DNA of 54,483 bases from assembly GCA_964444795.1 (NCBI GenBank), contig CAYUIQ010000021.1:1-54483 (forward strand). Direction: 5' to 3'. Within the stretch, counting starts at the first letter, position 1, and the number at the start of each line of letters is the position of its first letter. Below the pieces are notes generated by a model, which worked only from the letters and a program-made list of their open reading frames with translations, had not been told where the DNA came from and made no database searches. This document shows positions 25,868 to 34,694 of the stretch, piece by piece. A program made the position numbers and the translations under genes. Source of the DNA: JABMRP01 sp964444795 (GTDB taxonomy: Bacteria; Planctomycetota; Planctomycetia; Pirellulales; Thermoguttaceae).

Positions 25868-27115
25868 ATGTCGCATCGAAACGGCACACCAACGAGGAGC
25901 CTTGGCCTGATTACGAATCGGCGGGCGTTTCTGAAAACGGCCGCGGGGGCGATGGCGGCTCCGTACGTCATTCCCTCCTCCGCGCTGGGCGCCGACGACA
26001 ATACGGCCCCGAGCGAACGAATTGTGATGGGCGGCATCGGCATCGGCAACATGGGCCGCGGCGATCTGGGGGCCTTCTTGGGCCGCAAGGACGTCCAGTA
26101 CGTGGCCGTGTGTGACGTGAAGAAAGGGGCCCGTGATGGCGCCAAGGGCCGCGCGGATCAACATTACAGCAACTCCGATTGCAAAGCCTACAACGACTTC
26201 CGCGACCTGCTGGCCCGCGACGATATCGATGCGGTGCATATCGCCACGCCCGATCATTGGCACGTGCAGATGATCATCGCCGCTTGCCGTAGCGGCAAGG
26301 ACGCATTCTGTCAGAAACCCGAGACGCGCACACTGCGCGAGAACCGGCTGGTGGTCGAGGCCGGCCGGCGCTACAGCCGGGTCGTCTCCGGCGGTAGCCA
26401 GCGGGTGCTGCAAGACTACCGTGGCGTGGTCAACAAGTGCTGGAGCGGAGAGATCGGTAAGGTCAAGTCGATCAACGTCAACGTCAATCCGCTCTCGGTG
26501 CCGTGCAATCTGGCCGGCCAGCCAATCCCCGACGGCTTCGACTGGGACATGTGGCTTGGCCCCGCGCCTTGGGCACCGTACCATCCGTACCGCTGCAGCG
26601 GCAGTTTCAACATCAACGGCACGAGCTGGCGTTCCTTCAGCGACTATTCCGGCGGCGGCATGACCGACTGGGGCGCGCATCACTTTGGCGGAGCCACGTT
26701 TGCCATCGACGTCCGCGAGTTGGAGCCCGAGGAAGTCATCTACAACGACGAGGGCGGCCGCAAGTTCTTGACCTTCCGCTATCCCAACGGAAAGCTGATT
26801 TACCACAACCGCCCCAACACGGGCAACATGCAGGTCGAAGGCACGCCGGACGAAAAGGTGCCCGCGAAGACCGTGCCCAGCTACAAGGGCCAGGGCGGCA
26901 TTTGCGGCGACTTCATCGAATGCGTGAAGACGCGCGAGAAGCCGTTTAGGGATATCGAATTCGCGGCCCATACGATGACCGTTTGTCACTTGGGCCTGGT
27001 TGCCTACGAGTTGCAGCGATCGCTGAAATGGGACACCGCCGGGCAGGAATTCCCCGGCGACGAAGAGGCCAACCGCTTTCTGGATCGCGCCCGACGCGAG
27101 CCGTGGGTGCTGTAA
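25868..27115 (+). CDS. Tat-exported Gfo/Idh/MocA family oxidoreductase
   Basis: Protein of 415 aa. A twin-arginine signal (NRRAFLKTAAGAMAAPYV, about 17-34, ending SALGAD) is followed by a Rossmann NAD(P)-binding domain (GGIGIGNMGRGDLG) and an alpha/beta C-terminal domain. The conserved catalytic-lysine segment reads FCQKPETRT instead of the more common CEKP. Proteins of this family oxidise sugars or cyclitols; exported ones carry tightly bound NADP, as in glucose-fructose oxidoreductase. AAAGGAG precedes the ATG. It is divergent from the rhamnose operon and followed by a HEAT-repeat gene on the same strand. The substrate is unknown; sugar metabolism is likely from context. Confidence 0.92.
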   Translation: MSHRNGTPTRSLGLITNRRAFLKTAAGAMAAPYVIPSSALGADDNTAPSERIVMGGIGIGNMGRGDLGAFLGRKDVQYVAVCDVKKGARDGAKGRADQHYSNSDCKAYNDFRDLLARDDIDAVHIATPDHWHVQMIIAACRSGKDAFCQKPETRTLRENRLVVEAGRRYSRVVSGGSQRVLQDYRGVVNKCWSGEIGKVKSINVNVNPLSVPCNLAGQPIPDGFDWDMWLGPAPWAPYHPYRCSGSFNINGTSWRSFSDYSGGGMTDWGAHHFGGATFAIDVRELEPEEVIYNDEGGRKFLTFRYPNGKLIYHNRPNTGNMQVEGTPDEKVPAKTVPSYKGQGGICGDFIECVKTREKPFRDIEFAAHTMTVCHLGLVAYELQRSLKWDTAGQEFPGDEEANRFLDRARREPWVL

Positions 27116-27197
27116 AACCGTGGCAAGCGTTCCCGCTTGTCCCGCGCGATTCAAACCAATTCAAAGCACAAGAATGTGAAGATATAAGGAACCCAAT

Positions 27198-27989
27198 ATG
27201 CGACATCAAAAACTTACCGGATTGGCATTGGCGGGCTCGGCCGTATTGGCTGGCAGCACGGCAGTCGCCGCCGACAAGGCCGAAGTAGACAAAGCCTTCG
27301 AAACGCTAAAGACCTACGACTGGGGCGCGGACCGCAAACTGATGGCCCCGATCGACCAGGCGGTGGTTGACGCGCAAGGCGACGCCGCCGGGCGAAAGGA
27401 TCTGGAAACGCGTCTGTTGGCGGTGTTGGCGGGCGGCCCGTCGCGTTCGGCGAAGGACTATATCTGCCGCACGCTGAAGACGATGGGCACGGCCGCCTCG
27501 GTGCCGGCGATGGCTGCCATGCTGGCCGACAAGGACGTTTCCCACATGGGCCGGTACGCTCTGGAACGCATCCCCGCCCCGCAAGCGGCCGCGGCCCTGC
27601 GCGACGCCCTGGGGAAACTGAGCGGCGCGCTCAAGGTGGGCGTGATCGGATCACTCGGCGTGCGTGGCGACACGGCCAGCGTCGGGGCTCTCTCGGGCTT
27701 GCTCGGCGACGGCGACAAGTCGGTCGCCTCCGCGGCGGCCCACGCCCTGGGAGTCATTGGCGATCCGCGGGCCGGCAAGGCCCTGGCCGGATTTGCGAAG
27801 AAGGCGCCGGAGGGCGTCAAGCCGTCTGTTGCCGACGCCTGTCTGATCTGCGCCGAGCAATTGCTGGCCGACGGCAAGAAGGCCGAAGCGATTGCCCTGT
27901 ACAAGGCCCTCGGCGGTGAAGACCAGCCAAAACACGTTCGCGTGGCGGCAACACGCGGTCTGTTGGCCGCCGCCGGTACGAAGGATTAG
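27198..27989 (+). CDS. Exported HEAT-repeat protein
   Basis: Protein of 263 aa with a signal peptide (about 1-28, cleavage near AVAADK) followed by about five HEAT-like helical repeats (for example AAAALRDALGKLSGALK, VASAAAHALGVIGDPRAGKALAGF). Such repeats bind proteins. It lies 82 nt after the oxidoreductase gene on the same strand, so it may be a partner of that periplasmic enzyme. AAGGA precedes the ATG. A strong terminator follows at 28014. No enzymatic motif is visible. Confidence 0.85.
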   Translation: MRHQKLTGLALAGSAVLAGSTAVAADKAEVDKAFETLKTYDWGADRKLMAPIDQAVVDAQGDAAGRKDLETRLLAVLAGGPSRSAKDYICRTLKTMGTAASVPAMAAMLADKDVSHMGRYALERIPAPQAAAALRDALGKLSGALKVGVIGSLGVRGDTASVGALSGLLGDGDKSVASAAAHALGVIGDPRAGKALAGFAKKAPEGVKPSVADACLICAEQLLADGKKAEAIALYKALGGEDQPKHVRVAATRGLLAAAGTKD

Positions 27990-28013
27990 CAGCCCTTCGT
28001 GCTCCTGGCGATC

Positions 28014-28069
28014 ATCTCCGGCCAGAACGGCTCCCTTTCGATGGAGAAGTTCGGGCCGGAGATTTTACT
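28014..28069 (+). terminator. Rho-independent terminator after HEAT gene
   Basis: A 15-bp stem (28014-28028 with 28049-28063, one mismatch, starting ATCTCCGGCC) with an inner CTCC/GGAG pair, followed by TTTACTT. It lies 25 nt past the HEAT gene stop and closes the oxidoreductase-HEAT unit. Confidence 0.75.
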
Positions 28070-28136
28070 TTCAGCGGGTCGACGACGTCTGGCAGTTGAA
28101 ACCGTGAGAGATGCGCACGTTTTTCGCAACGGGCAG

Positions 28137-28334
28137 CTAAACGAGCCTCACGTTTTCAGCACAAGGCCCTTTGGGGCTGCTTCCCACTTCATACTCTACC
28201 TGCTGTCCTTCGCTGAGGGCTTCAATGGTTGTGCCCTCCAGCCCGGACTGGTGGAAGAAAATGTCGCCCTTCTCCCCTTCGATGAACCCAAAACCTTTGT
28301 TCGCAATCAGTTTCTTGATCGTACCTTTCGGCAT
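28137..28334 (-). CDS. Cold-shock domain protein
   Basis: Protein of 65 aa with RNP1 (NKGFGFI) and RNP2-like (GDIFFHQSG) motifs of the five-stranded cold-shock OB fold. It binds single-stranded nucleic acid, usually as an RNA chaperone. The ATG at 28334 (MPKGTIKKL) is chosen for the family N-terminus and the GAGGAG site 8 nt upstream; the frame is open upstream without homology. It follows an HTH gene by 81 nt on the same strand. Confidence 0.93.
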   Translation of the reverse strand: MPKGTIKKLIANKGFGFIEGEKGDIFFHQSGLEGTTIEALSEGQQVEYEVGSSPKGPCAENVRLV

Positions 28335-28415
28335 GCCTGTCACTCCTCGAAAAAACAGAACTTGAAACGTACACGGGCCACGAACTTCGTGGTCTTCACC
28401 CAAGACACCCGCTTA

Positions 28416-28910
28416 TCACTTCGCCTTCTTTGGGGTCTTCTTCTTGGGCTTACCGGCCGCCTTCTTCTCTTTGGCTTTGAGCAGTTCCAGCTTTGCCAGC
28501 GCCTCGCGCTTCCCGATCCCTCGGGCAGCCACCAGGGCCGCAAGCTGCTCCTTGCGGGGTCGCGTCTTGCCTTGCTCCCAATTGTAGACGGTCAGCTCCG
28601 ATACACCCACGAGTCTAGCGTAATTGGCAGCCGAGAACCCCAGTCGGTCACGTTGAGCCTTGACGGAACGGGCCGAAAACCGGACCCCTTCGGCCGCTTT
28701 CTCGGCGACCTTCGGTTGCCCTAAACGCTTTCGCTCCTGAGCCTCCAGGAAGGCGATCTTCTTCTCTTGCGCCTTCATCTCTCGCTTGAGCTTGGCTATT
28801 TCTCGCCGGTACTGGGCGACGGCCTGCTTGGTCGAGCCGGTCTGCGCTTTGATCTCCTTCCTTGCCAAGCGCTGGATTTCCTCCTTGATCGTGGCGGCGA
28901 GATTGGCCAT
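28416..28910 (-). CDS. HTH (XRE-type) protein with coiled coil and Lys-rich tail
   Basis: Protein of 164 aa. The N-terminal long charged helix (about 1-65, REIAKLKREMKAQEKKIAFLEAQ) looks coiled-coil. An XRE-like helix-turn-helix is centred at about 85-120 (LGFSAANYARLVGVSELTVYNWEQGK). The C-terminus is lysine-rich (AKEKKAAGKPKKKTPKKAK), resembling histone-like tails. ATG 28910 has AAGGAAG upstream and gives MANLAATIKEE; an open frame continues 48 codons upstream. It is a DNA-binding regulator or nucleoid-associated protein; its targets cannot be seen. Confidence 0.8.
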   Translation of the reverse strand: MANLAATIKEEIQRLARKEIKAQTGSTKQAVAQYRREIAKLKREMKAQEKKIAFLEAQERKRLGQPKVAEKAAEGVRFSARSVKAQRDRLGFSAANYARLVGVSELTVYNWEQGKTRPRKEQLAALVAARGIGKREALAKLELLKAKEKKAAGKPKKKTPKKAK

Positions 28911-29105
28911 TTCGTCTTCCTTCGAGTTAGGGCTGCTGAGACTTGTAGCTACTTGATCATCTTGCGTGTCAAGGTCGTCACGGCCCACAGGATGGCCGTG
29001 AGCACGATGGTCCGTGAGATTCAGACTTTCCAGTCTATCATCTCGTAGCTCCACGTCAATCCAGGGCCGGTCGATGGCTTTCCCTACCGTGATGGCACCG
29101 TCGGC

Positions 29106-30341
29106 TCAATACCGTGACGCTACGGGCTCGAAGCGAACTTCAACCAAAGAGAAATCGTCGTCCAGGATACCGGAGTCACCCAGCTCGCGCACATGCCGCA
29201 GCAAGCGGTCCATGATCGACGACGACGGATCCGGCGGCTGTGACATGAACGCGACGAATTCCTCGAACGTCCACTCGCCACCGTCGGCCTTGTGAATCTC
29301 ATGCACCCCGTCGCTGTAGACATAAAGCCGCGACCCGGGTGGGATCTCTCGCCGTTGCGTTTCGAAATCCGTCCAGGGCATCGCGCCCATCATGGGTCCT
29401 TTCGAATCCAGTTCGACGGGATCGGTCTCGGGCGACGTGCCGCCCTGGTAGAGCAGAGCGGGCGGATGTCCACCGCCGCACCAGGCGAGCGTCGACTCGC
29501 CGGGATTGAAAATGCCGTACCAGATCGTAAAGAACTTGTCGCCGTACTCATCCATCGGAAAAGCTTCGTTGAGCGCCGCCAGCACCTGTCCCGGCTCGCA
29601 AAAATCCGTGTTCGGCAGCGATCGGGACCGCAGCACGTTCATCACCGTTACCGAAAGAAGCGCCGAATCGAGCCCGTGCCCGCTGACGTCCACCAGGTAG
29701 ACGGCCAAATGGTCGTCGTCAATCCAGTGGTAGCCGAACGTGTCGCCACCCAGGTCGGCCGAGGGTACGTATCGCCAGTCAATACGGATCGACCCTTGGG
29801 TCGGCTCGGGGAGCAGTTTTCGGACGTACTTCACCGCGGCTTCCATTTGCTCCGCCAGATGCCTTCGATTTGTCTCGATCGCCTCGTAGGCCTCGTTGCG
29901 CTGGAGAAGGGTGATGTAGCCTCTGGAGTGATAGCGGATCCTGGCAATCAACTCCAGCTTGTCGGGTAGCTTCACCAGATAATCGTTGGCTCCCGCGGTA
30001 AAGGCCTCGGCCTTCACGATCGGCTCTTCCTTGCTGGAGAGCACGATCATCGGGGTTTCGCGCGTCGTGGGGTTGGCGCGAAAGAACTTCACCAGGGTCA
30101 GTCCGTCAATCTCCGGCATGACCAGATCCTGGAGAATAACGGTCGGCCGAACCGTATTGGCGACGTCGATCGCCCGGGTGGGATCCTGGCAGAAGTGGAA
30201 CGAGACGTCCGCCTCACCGGCGAGCATCCTCCGCACCGCCTCGCCGATGATCGCCTGATCGTCGACCAACAGGACGGTGATGGGAAACTCCGTCATGCCG
30301 TCGGGGGGCTGCGATACCCTGTCATCGTGCGATTGGATCAT
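29106..30341 (-). CDS. Response regulator with SpoIIE-type PP2C phosphatase
   Basis: Protein of 411 aa. N-terminal receiver domain (about 21-140) with phosphoacceptor Asp72 in QDLVMPEIDG and conserved Lys in DYLVKLPDK; a linker helix (about 145-190); and a C-terminal SpoIIE/RsbU-like Ser/Thr phosphatase (about 195-405) with GGDTFGYHWID, DVSGHGLDSALLS and YSDGVHEIH metal-binding motifs. It is likely the output of a two-component path that acts through an anti-sigma antagonist or similar partner. It lies next to the chemosensory operon on the same strand, separated by 293 nt of repeats, so CheA is a plausible phosphodonor. The start is ATG 30341 with AAAGGAAAG upstream; ATG at residue 16 is an alternative. 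Confidence 0.9.
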   Translation of the reverse strand: MIQSHDDRVSQPPDGMTEFPITVLLVDDQAIIGEAVRRMLAGEADVSFHFCQDPTRAIDVANTVRPTVILQDLVMPEIDGLTLVKFFRANPTTRETPMIVLSSKEEPIVKAEAFTAGANDYLVKLPDKLELIARIRYHSRGYITLLQRNEAYEAIETNRRHLAEQMEAAVKYVRKLLPEPTQGSIRIDWRYVPSADLGGDTFGYHWIDDDHLAVYLVDVSGHGLDSALLSVTVMNVLRSRSLPNTDFCEPGQVLAALNEAFPMDEYGDKFFTIWYGIFNPGESTLAWCGGGHPPALLYQGGTSPETDPVELDSKGPMMGAMPWTDFETQRREIPPGSRLYVYSDGVHEIHKADGGEWTFEEFVAFMSQPPDPSSSIMDRLLRHVRELGDSGILDDDFSLVEVRFEPVASRY

Positions 30342-30390
30342 TTTTGATCGCTTTCCTTTCGGACGGGCCATCGGCATGTACCGTGAAAAA

Positions 30391-30544
30391 AGGTCCATCT
30401 CCAGATTCCGGGATGATCGTGTCGCCGGAAGTACGGGTTCCTCTTCTCTGGTCCGTCGGCACGAACAGAGAAGAGGAACCCGTACTCTGCCCCTGGGTCA
30501 TGTCGGAGCCCGCGGGAGCATCCCGGAATTTGGAGATGAACCTG
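30391..30544. repeat. Nested long palindrome (about 150 nt)
   Basis: Inner perfect 21-bp arms at 30430-30450 and 30466-30486 (arm starts AGTACGGGTTCC) with a 15-nt loop, and outer arms around 30398-30415 and 30519-30536 matching at 17 of 18 positions (TCTCCAGATTCCGGGATG). Complementarity continues outward into AGGTCCATC. The whole is a MITE-like or attenuator-like foldback element between cheB and the response regulator-phosphatase gene. No coding sequence is evident within it. Confidence 0.75.
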
Positions 30545-30545
30545 A

Positions 30546-30619
30546 AAAAGGGGGACAGGCACCTCGCGGCAGGCGCTCTCACGAGAGTTCCACCTCTTTC
30601 GGGCTCGGAGCCAGTCCCC
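30546..30619 (-). terminator. Second copy of GGGGAC...GTCCCC repeat, after cheB
   Basis: It shares the 17-nt block starting GGGGACAGGCACC (30551-30567) and GGAGCCAGTCCCC (30607-30619) with the element at 15898-15977. On the minus strand it reads as a stem ending GTCCCC followed by CTTTTTC, starting about 16 nt past the cheB stop, so it probably terminates the chemosensory operon. Confidence 0.65.
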
Positions 30620-30634
30620 ATTTGTTACTCCCGT

Positions 30635-31666
30635 TTACGGTCCGATCTTGTCGGCGATGTGCGACGCCATTTTGTCGACCGGAAGAACGCGCGCCGCGGC
30701 GTCCAACTCCGCGGCCGCTTGGGGCATGCCGAAGACGACGCTGGAGTTCTTATCCTGGGCGATCGTGTGCCAACCGGCCCGACGCAACTGGAGTAGCCCT
30801 TCGGCGCCGTCGCGGCCGATTCCGGTCAGCACCACCGCCACCGACGGCCGCGGCCAATGCTTTGCGAGGCTGAGAAACAACGCGTCGACCGAAGGTCGAT
30901 AGGGGCATTCGACCGGGTCGCGCCGGTAGGCCAGCGTGCCGTTGGGTGCCATCACCAGATGGTCGTTCGTGGCGGCAATCAGGACAGTCCCGGGGCGAGG
31001 AGAATCACCGTGAACGGCCAGCTTAACGGACAGATCCGAACGGTCCGTCAACCACTGAGCCAGCGAGCCGGCAAAGTCGACTCCGATGTGCTGCACGACG
31101 ATCACGGACGCCGGAAAACCGGCCGGCCATTTCGAGAGGATTCTCTCCAGCGCCTGCGGGCCGCCGGTCGATGCGCCGATGGCAACCAGCGGAACTCGCG
31201 CGGCGTCGCCGGGCGCTCGGCGAGGCACGTCTTCGGTGGCGCTTTTTGGGGGACCGGCGCGGGTGCCCAGATGGCGGGAAACCTGATCCACGGAAGCCAG
31301 CCGGGCCAACAACTTCGCGCCTGCCTCCGCGGGTGGGCGGTCTCCCAGCGACGGCGTACACACGGCATCGTAGGCCCCGTGGCCCAGGGCCTCGCAAACG
31401 AGCGCGTAATTCCCCGCCACCGTGGCCGTCACCACCAAGACCGGACACGGCGACTGCCGCATGATATGCCGTGTCGCTTCCGCCCCGTTCATCACCGGCA
31501 TGACGAGATCCATCAGGATCGCGTCCGGCGTGTCTTGCCGGCACATCTTGACGGCCTCCTCACCGTCAACGGCGGTCCAGGCGACCGTGTGGCTCGGATC
31601 GCTCAACACCACGCGGCGGAGTGCTTCCGTGGCAAGCCGCTGGTCGTTGACGATGGCCACTCTCAT
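30635..31666 (-). CDS. cheB: Protein-glutamate methylesterase CheB
   Basis: Protein of 343 aa. Receiver domain with phosphoacceptor Asp53 (LMDLVMPVMNG), linker (about 125-155) and C-terminal methylesterase with the catalytic triad Ser166 (GASTGGP), His193 (VVQHIG) and Asp286 (GIGRDGAEG). It demethylates or deamidates chemoreceptors when phosphorylated by CheA. It overlaps the cheA stop by four bases (ATGA), so the genes are translationally coupled. It is the last gene of the chemosensory operon. Confidence 0.96.
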   Translation of the reverse strand: MRVAIVNDQRLATEALRRVVLSDPSHTVAWTAVDGEEAVKMCRQDTPDAILMDLVMPVMNGAEATRHIMRQSPCPVLVVTATVAGNYALVCEALGHGAYDAVCTPSLGDRPPAEAGAKLLARLASVDQVSRHLGTRAGPPKSATEDVPRRAPGDAARVPLVAIGASTGGPQALERILSKWPAGFPASVIVVQHIGVDFAGSLAQWLTDRSDLSVKLAVHGDSPRPGTVLIAATNDHLVMAPNGTLAYRRDPVECPYRPSVDALFLSLAKHWPRPSVAVVLTGIGRDGAEGLLQLRRAGWHTIAQDKNSSVVFGMPQAAAELDAAARVLPVDKMASHIADKIGP

Positions 31667-33993
31667 GTGTCGGCTGCTCCAATCAAGTCCTGCACCGCGC
31701 CGAGGAGGGTCTCATCGTGAAAGCTGCTCTTGGTGAGGTAATAATCGGCTCCCGCTTCCAGCCCCCGCAAGCGATCTTCCTCGCGATCTTTGTAGGAAAC
31801 GATGATCACCGGAGTGGATTGGGTGCGAGGATCCTGCTTGATCATACACACCAACTCGATCCCGTTCAACCGGGGCATGTCGATGTCGGTGATGACCAGA
31901 TCGAAGACGCCCTGGCGCAAGGTGTTCCAGCCTTCGGCGCCGTCGACGGCGACTTCCACCTCGTAGCCTTGGTTGGCGAGAAGTTGCCGCTGGACTTCGC
32001 GGACGGTGATCGAGTCGTCGACCACGAGAATGCGTTGGGCCCGCGTTTCGTCCAGGGTGCCGACGGCATGCTCGTCGGCCCGTTGCAGACGCCCGCCGTG
32101 AAGTATCTTCTCGATCGATCGGCGCAAGTCGTCCGGATCCACGATCAACACCGGAGATCCATCGTCGAGGATCGCGGCGGCATTGATATTGGGCACCTTG
32201 CCCAACCGCGGATTCAGCGGCCGCACGACCAGATCGCGCTCGCCGCAGAACTCGTCCACCACCAACCCGTATTGATGGGCATGACTGCCAAAGAGAATCA
32301 CGAACAGGTTGTCTCCTTCCGGCTGGCCGGATTCCAACTCAAAAACCTGCCGGGCCAGGACGATTCCCACGTTCGATCCGTCCATCTCGAAGTGCTGCCG
32401 GTTTTCCAGCGAGTGCAACTTTTCTTTTGGCAGGCGAATCAACCGGTCGATGCGATTGTGAGGAAATGCGTAGGGTTCGCCGGCAATTTCCACCAACACC
32501 GCCCGGATCACGGACAGCGTGATCGGCAACTCCAGATGAAACGAGGTGCCCCGACCCGGATCGGTCTGAACGCGAATGCTCCCTCCCACGGAATGCACCA
32601 TGCCGTGGACGACGTCCAACCCGACCCCGCGGCCCGAGACCTCGGTCACGTCTTCGGCGGTGGAAAACCCGGGCAGAAAGAGAAAATCGAGAAGCTCGGA
32701 ATCGCCGAACTCACGAGCCATTCGCTCGTCGGCCAAATTTCGTGCGATGATTCTCTCACGGATCGTCTCCAGGTCGATGCCTCGCCCGTCGTCCGTGACG
32801 GTGATGACCAGCATCCCGGCGTTGTGCCGGGCTTCGATTCGCAGCCGGCAGGTCTCGGGCTTCCCGGCCTCGGCTCGCTGGGTCGGCGTTTCCAGGCCGT
32901 GATCCAACGAGTTACGCAAAATGTGATTCAACGGCGCTTCCAGCTTCTCCAAGATATCGCGGTCGACGTCGACGGTTTCGCCGTGCAACTGGAAAGCCAC
33001 TTTTTTCCCGAGTTGCCGCGCCAGATCGCGGATCATCCGCGGAAACCCCTGTACACCGTCGCGAAAGGGGCGCATCCGGCTGGCGATGACCTCGTGGTAC
33101 AGACGGCTGTTGAGGTCGTCGGCGTTGCGGGCGCGGTTCTCGAATTCGCTGATCCGCTCGGAGAGCATCTGGCGGCACTGGGCCAACTGCCCACGGGCGT
33201 CGGTCACAAGGGGAGCCCGATCGTCGTTCTCGCCGTCCGCCGACAGCAACTGCTGCAACTCCTGCAGGGTGTCGTCCAGGAGAGTCTGACGGCGTTTCAA
33301 TTCCAGGAGTGATTTGGAGAACGGCTGCAGCCAGCGGGCCTCGACCAGCGACTCGCCGGCCAAACCCATCAGCCGCGTCAAGCTCTGTGCCGTCACACGG
33401 ACAACCTGCTGGGGCGCCTCGCGCGTCGGCTGATCTGGTTGCGACGGGCTCTTCGAAAGGGAAGCCTCGGCCGGCGGCGCAGCGGCCGGCGGCGGCGAGG
33501 GAGGCTCGCCGGAGGACGGTTCTTCCATGCCGGCGGCGGCTCCCGAATCGGCGTCAACGGGCTTTTCGTCCGGAGCTTCGTGCGAGGTCTTCTGAGATAT
33601 CCCCTCGAGTTCCTTCTTCAGTTGTTCGAGTTCACCGCCTTGCTCGGCGAGCCATTGAGACATACCGGGACCGGCCGATTCGCCGATACCACCCAAGGTA
33701 TCCGCGGCTCGGAGCAGAACGTCGATGTCGTCGCTGGACAGCTCGATTCGGCCGTTCTGGGCCGCGACCAGGCATTCTTCGGCCACGTGGGCCAGCTTCA
33801 CCGCCGGGTCGACGTTGACCACCCGAGCGGCCCCTTTGATCGAATGCGCCGCCCGCATCAAGGGCTCGATCAACTGGCCGTTCGTTGGATCGCGTTCCAA
33901 CTCCACGAGTCCGTCGTTCAGCGCCTGCACGTTGGTGCGGATCTCCTCCCGGAATAGCTCGATCAGCGAGACTTCTCCTCCGCTTCCGCTCAT
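31663..33993 (-). CDS. cheA: Hybrid chemotaxis histidine kinase CheA-REC
   Basis: Protein of 776 aa. Hpt domain with His50 (AAHSIKGAAR); a Pro/Ala/Glu-rich linker (about 130-195) where the P2 response-regulator-docking domain would be; dimerisation and HATPase regions (HILRNSLDHGLE, DDGRGID, GRGVGLDVV); a CheW-like domain (about 495-640); and a C-terminal receiver (about 655-776) with Asp in VITDIDMPRLNG. Fused receivers of this kind occur in alternative, non-flagellar chemosensory systems. Its ATG overlaps the stop of cheB's upstream frame and of the neighbouring cheW by ATGA junctions, giving a tightly coupled cheW-cheA-cheB run. No separate cheY or cheZ lies in the window. Confidence 0.95.
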   Translation of the reverse strand: MSGSGGEVSLIELFREEIRTNVQALNDGLVELERDPTNGQLIEPLMRAAHSIKGAARVVNVDPAVKLAHVAEECLVAAQNGRIELSSDDIDVLLRAADTLGGIGESAGPGMSQWLAEQGGELEQLKKELEGISQKTSHEAPDEKPVDADSGAAAGMEEPSSGEPPSPPPAAAPPAEASLSKSPSQPDQPTREAPQQVVRVTAQSLTRLMGLAGESLVEARWLQPFSKSLLELKRRQTLLDDTLQELQQLLSADGENDDRAPLVTDARGQLAQCRQMLSERISEFENRARNADDLNSRLYHEVIASRMRPFRDGVQGFPRMIRDLARQLGKKVAFQLHGETVDVDRDILEKLEAPLNHILRNSLDHGLETPTQRAEAGKPETCRLRIEARHNAGMLVITVTDDGRGIDLETIRERIIARNLADERMAREFGDSELLDFLFLPGFSTAEDVTEVSGRGVGLDVVHGMVHSVGGSIRVQTDPGRGTSFHLELPITLSVIRAVLVEIAGEPYAFPHNRIDRLIRLPKEKLHSLENRQHFEMDGSNVGIVLARQVFELESGQPEGDNLFVILFGSHAHQYGLVVDEFCGERDLVVRPLNPRLGKVPNINAAAILDDGSPVLIVDPDDLRRSIEKILHGGRLQRADEHAVGTLDETRAQRILVVDDSITVREVQRQLLANQGYEVEVAVDGAEGWNTLRQGVFDLVITDIDMPRLNGIELVCMIKQDPRTQSTPVIIVSYKDREEDRLRGLEAGADYYLTKSSFHDETLLGAVQDLIGAADT

Positions 33994-34691
33994 CCAATAC
34001 TCCCTTCCATCGACTGGAGCAATCGGTCATCGGCCAGATAGCCGACTTTCTTTCCCTCCCAAACGAAGACCGCGCGGGAGAATCGTTTCGGGCCGATGGC
34101 GACCGTGGCGGGTACGTTCCCCAACTTGTCGACACCGACGCGATGAACGCCGGCAACCTCGTCGACGGGAAAAACCCAGGTCTGCCCACGATAATCGACC
34201 ACCAGCAGGCGGCTTGTCGCCGACGCGCCCGGGCTCTCTTTTTCCGGGAGACCTCCAGCGGCATCGATCCCCAACAGCGTTGGCATGGAGATGCACAACT
34301 GCAGTTCGCCGCGTATGTTGACCAGTCCGAGGAGCAGTTGACTGCTGCGGTGCGGGATGCGGTGTACCGTGCGGGGATCGGCGACTTCCGCCACGACACC
34401 GACGTCCAAGGCCAGCCACTCCTGACCGACGCGAAAAACGAGGACGGCCACGGTGTCCGTCGCTTCGGTGTCGCTCTGCCGGGCCAATTGCCTTGTCTGT
34501 TCATCGACGTATTGGGCCGGAGGTTCTCGTTCGAACAGTCGTTGGCCGGCGCTCTTGAACACGGAACAATTGCGGCAATGCACGGCATCCTTCAATTCCG
34601 GACAACTTCCGTCGCCCATGGCACCGATGCGGTTCCAGCAGTCGTCGGTTGCCGCGGATTCGTCGGAATATGGTTGCTGCTCGATTGTCAT
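33990..34691 (-). CDS. cheW: CheW-like adaptor with Cys-rich N-terminus
   Basis: Protein of 233 aa, longer than a plain CheW. An N-terminal extension carries four cysteines (C18, C30, C39, C42; CWNRIG ... SCPEL ... HCRNCSVF), a pattern that looks like a metal or Fe-S site. The CheW domain follows (about 75-230: VLVFRVGQEWLALDVGVV, RGELQLCISM, VFPVDEVAGVHRV). It should couple receptors to CheA. It lies 3 nt after cheR and overlaps cheA by ATGA. A redox-sensing role for the Cys cluster is inference. Confidence 0.9.
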   Translation of the reverse strand: MTIEQQPYSDESAATDDCWNRIGAMGDGSCPELKDAVHCRNCSVFKSAGQRLFEREPPAQYVDEQTRQLARQSDTEATDTVAVLVFRVGQEWLALDVGVVAEVADPRTVHRIPHRSSQLLLGLVNIRGELQLCISMPTLLGIDAAGGLPEKESPGASATSRLLVVDYRGQTWVFPVDEVAGVHRVGVDKLGNVPATVAIGPKRFSRAVFVWEGKKVGYLADDRLLQSMEGSIG

Positions 34692-34694
34692 GGA

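Noticed and set aside
25844..27154. 436-codon minus frame
   Set aside because: Antisense to the Tat-exported oxidoreductase gene, which has a clear signal, Rossmann motif and ribosome site.
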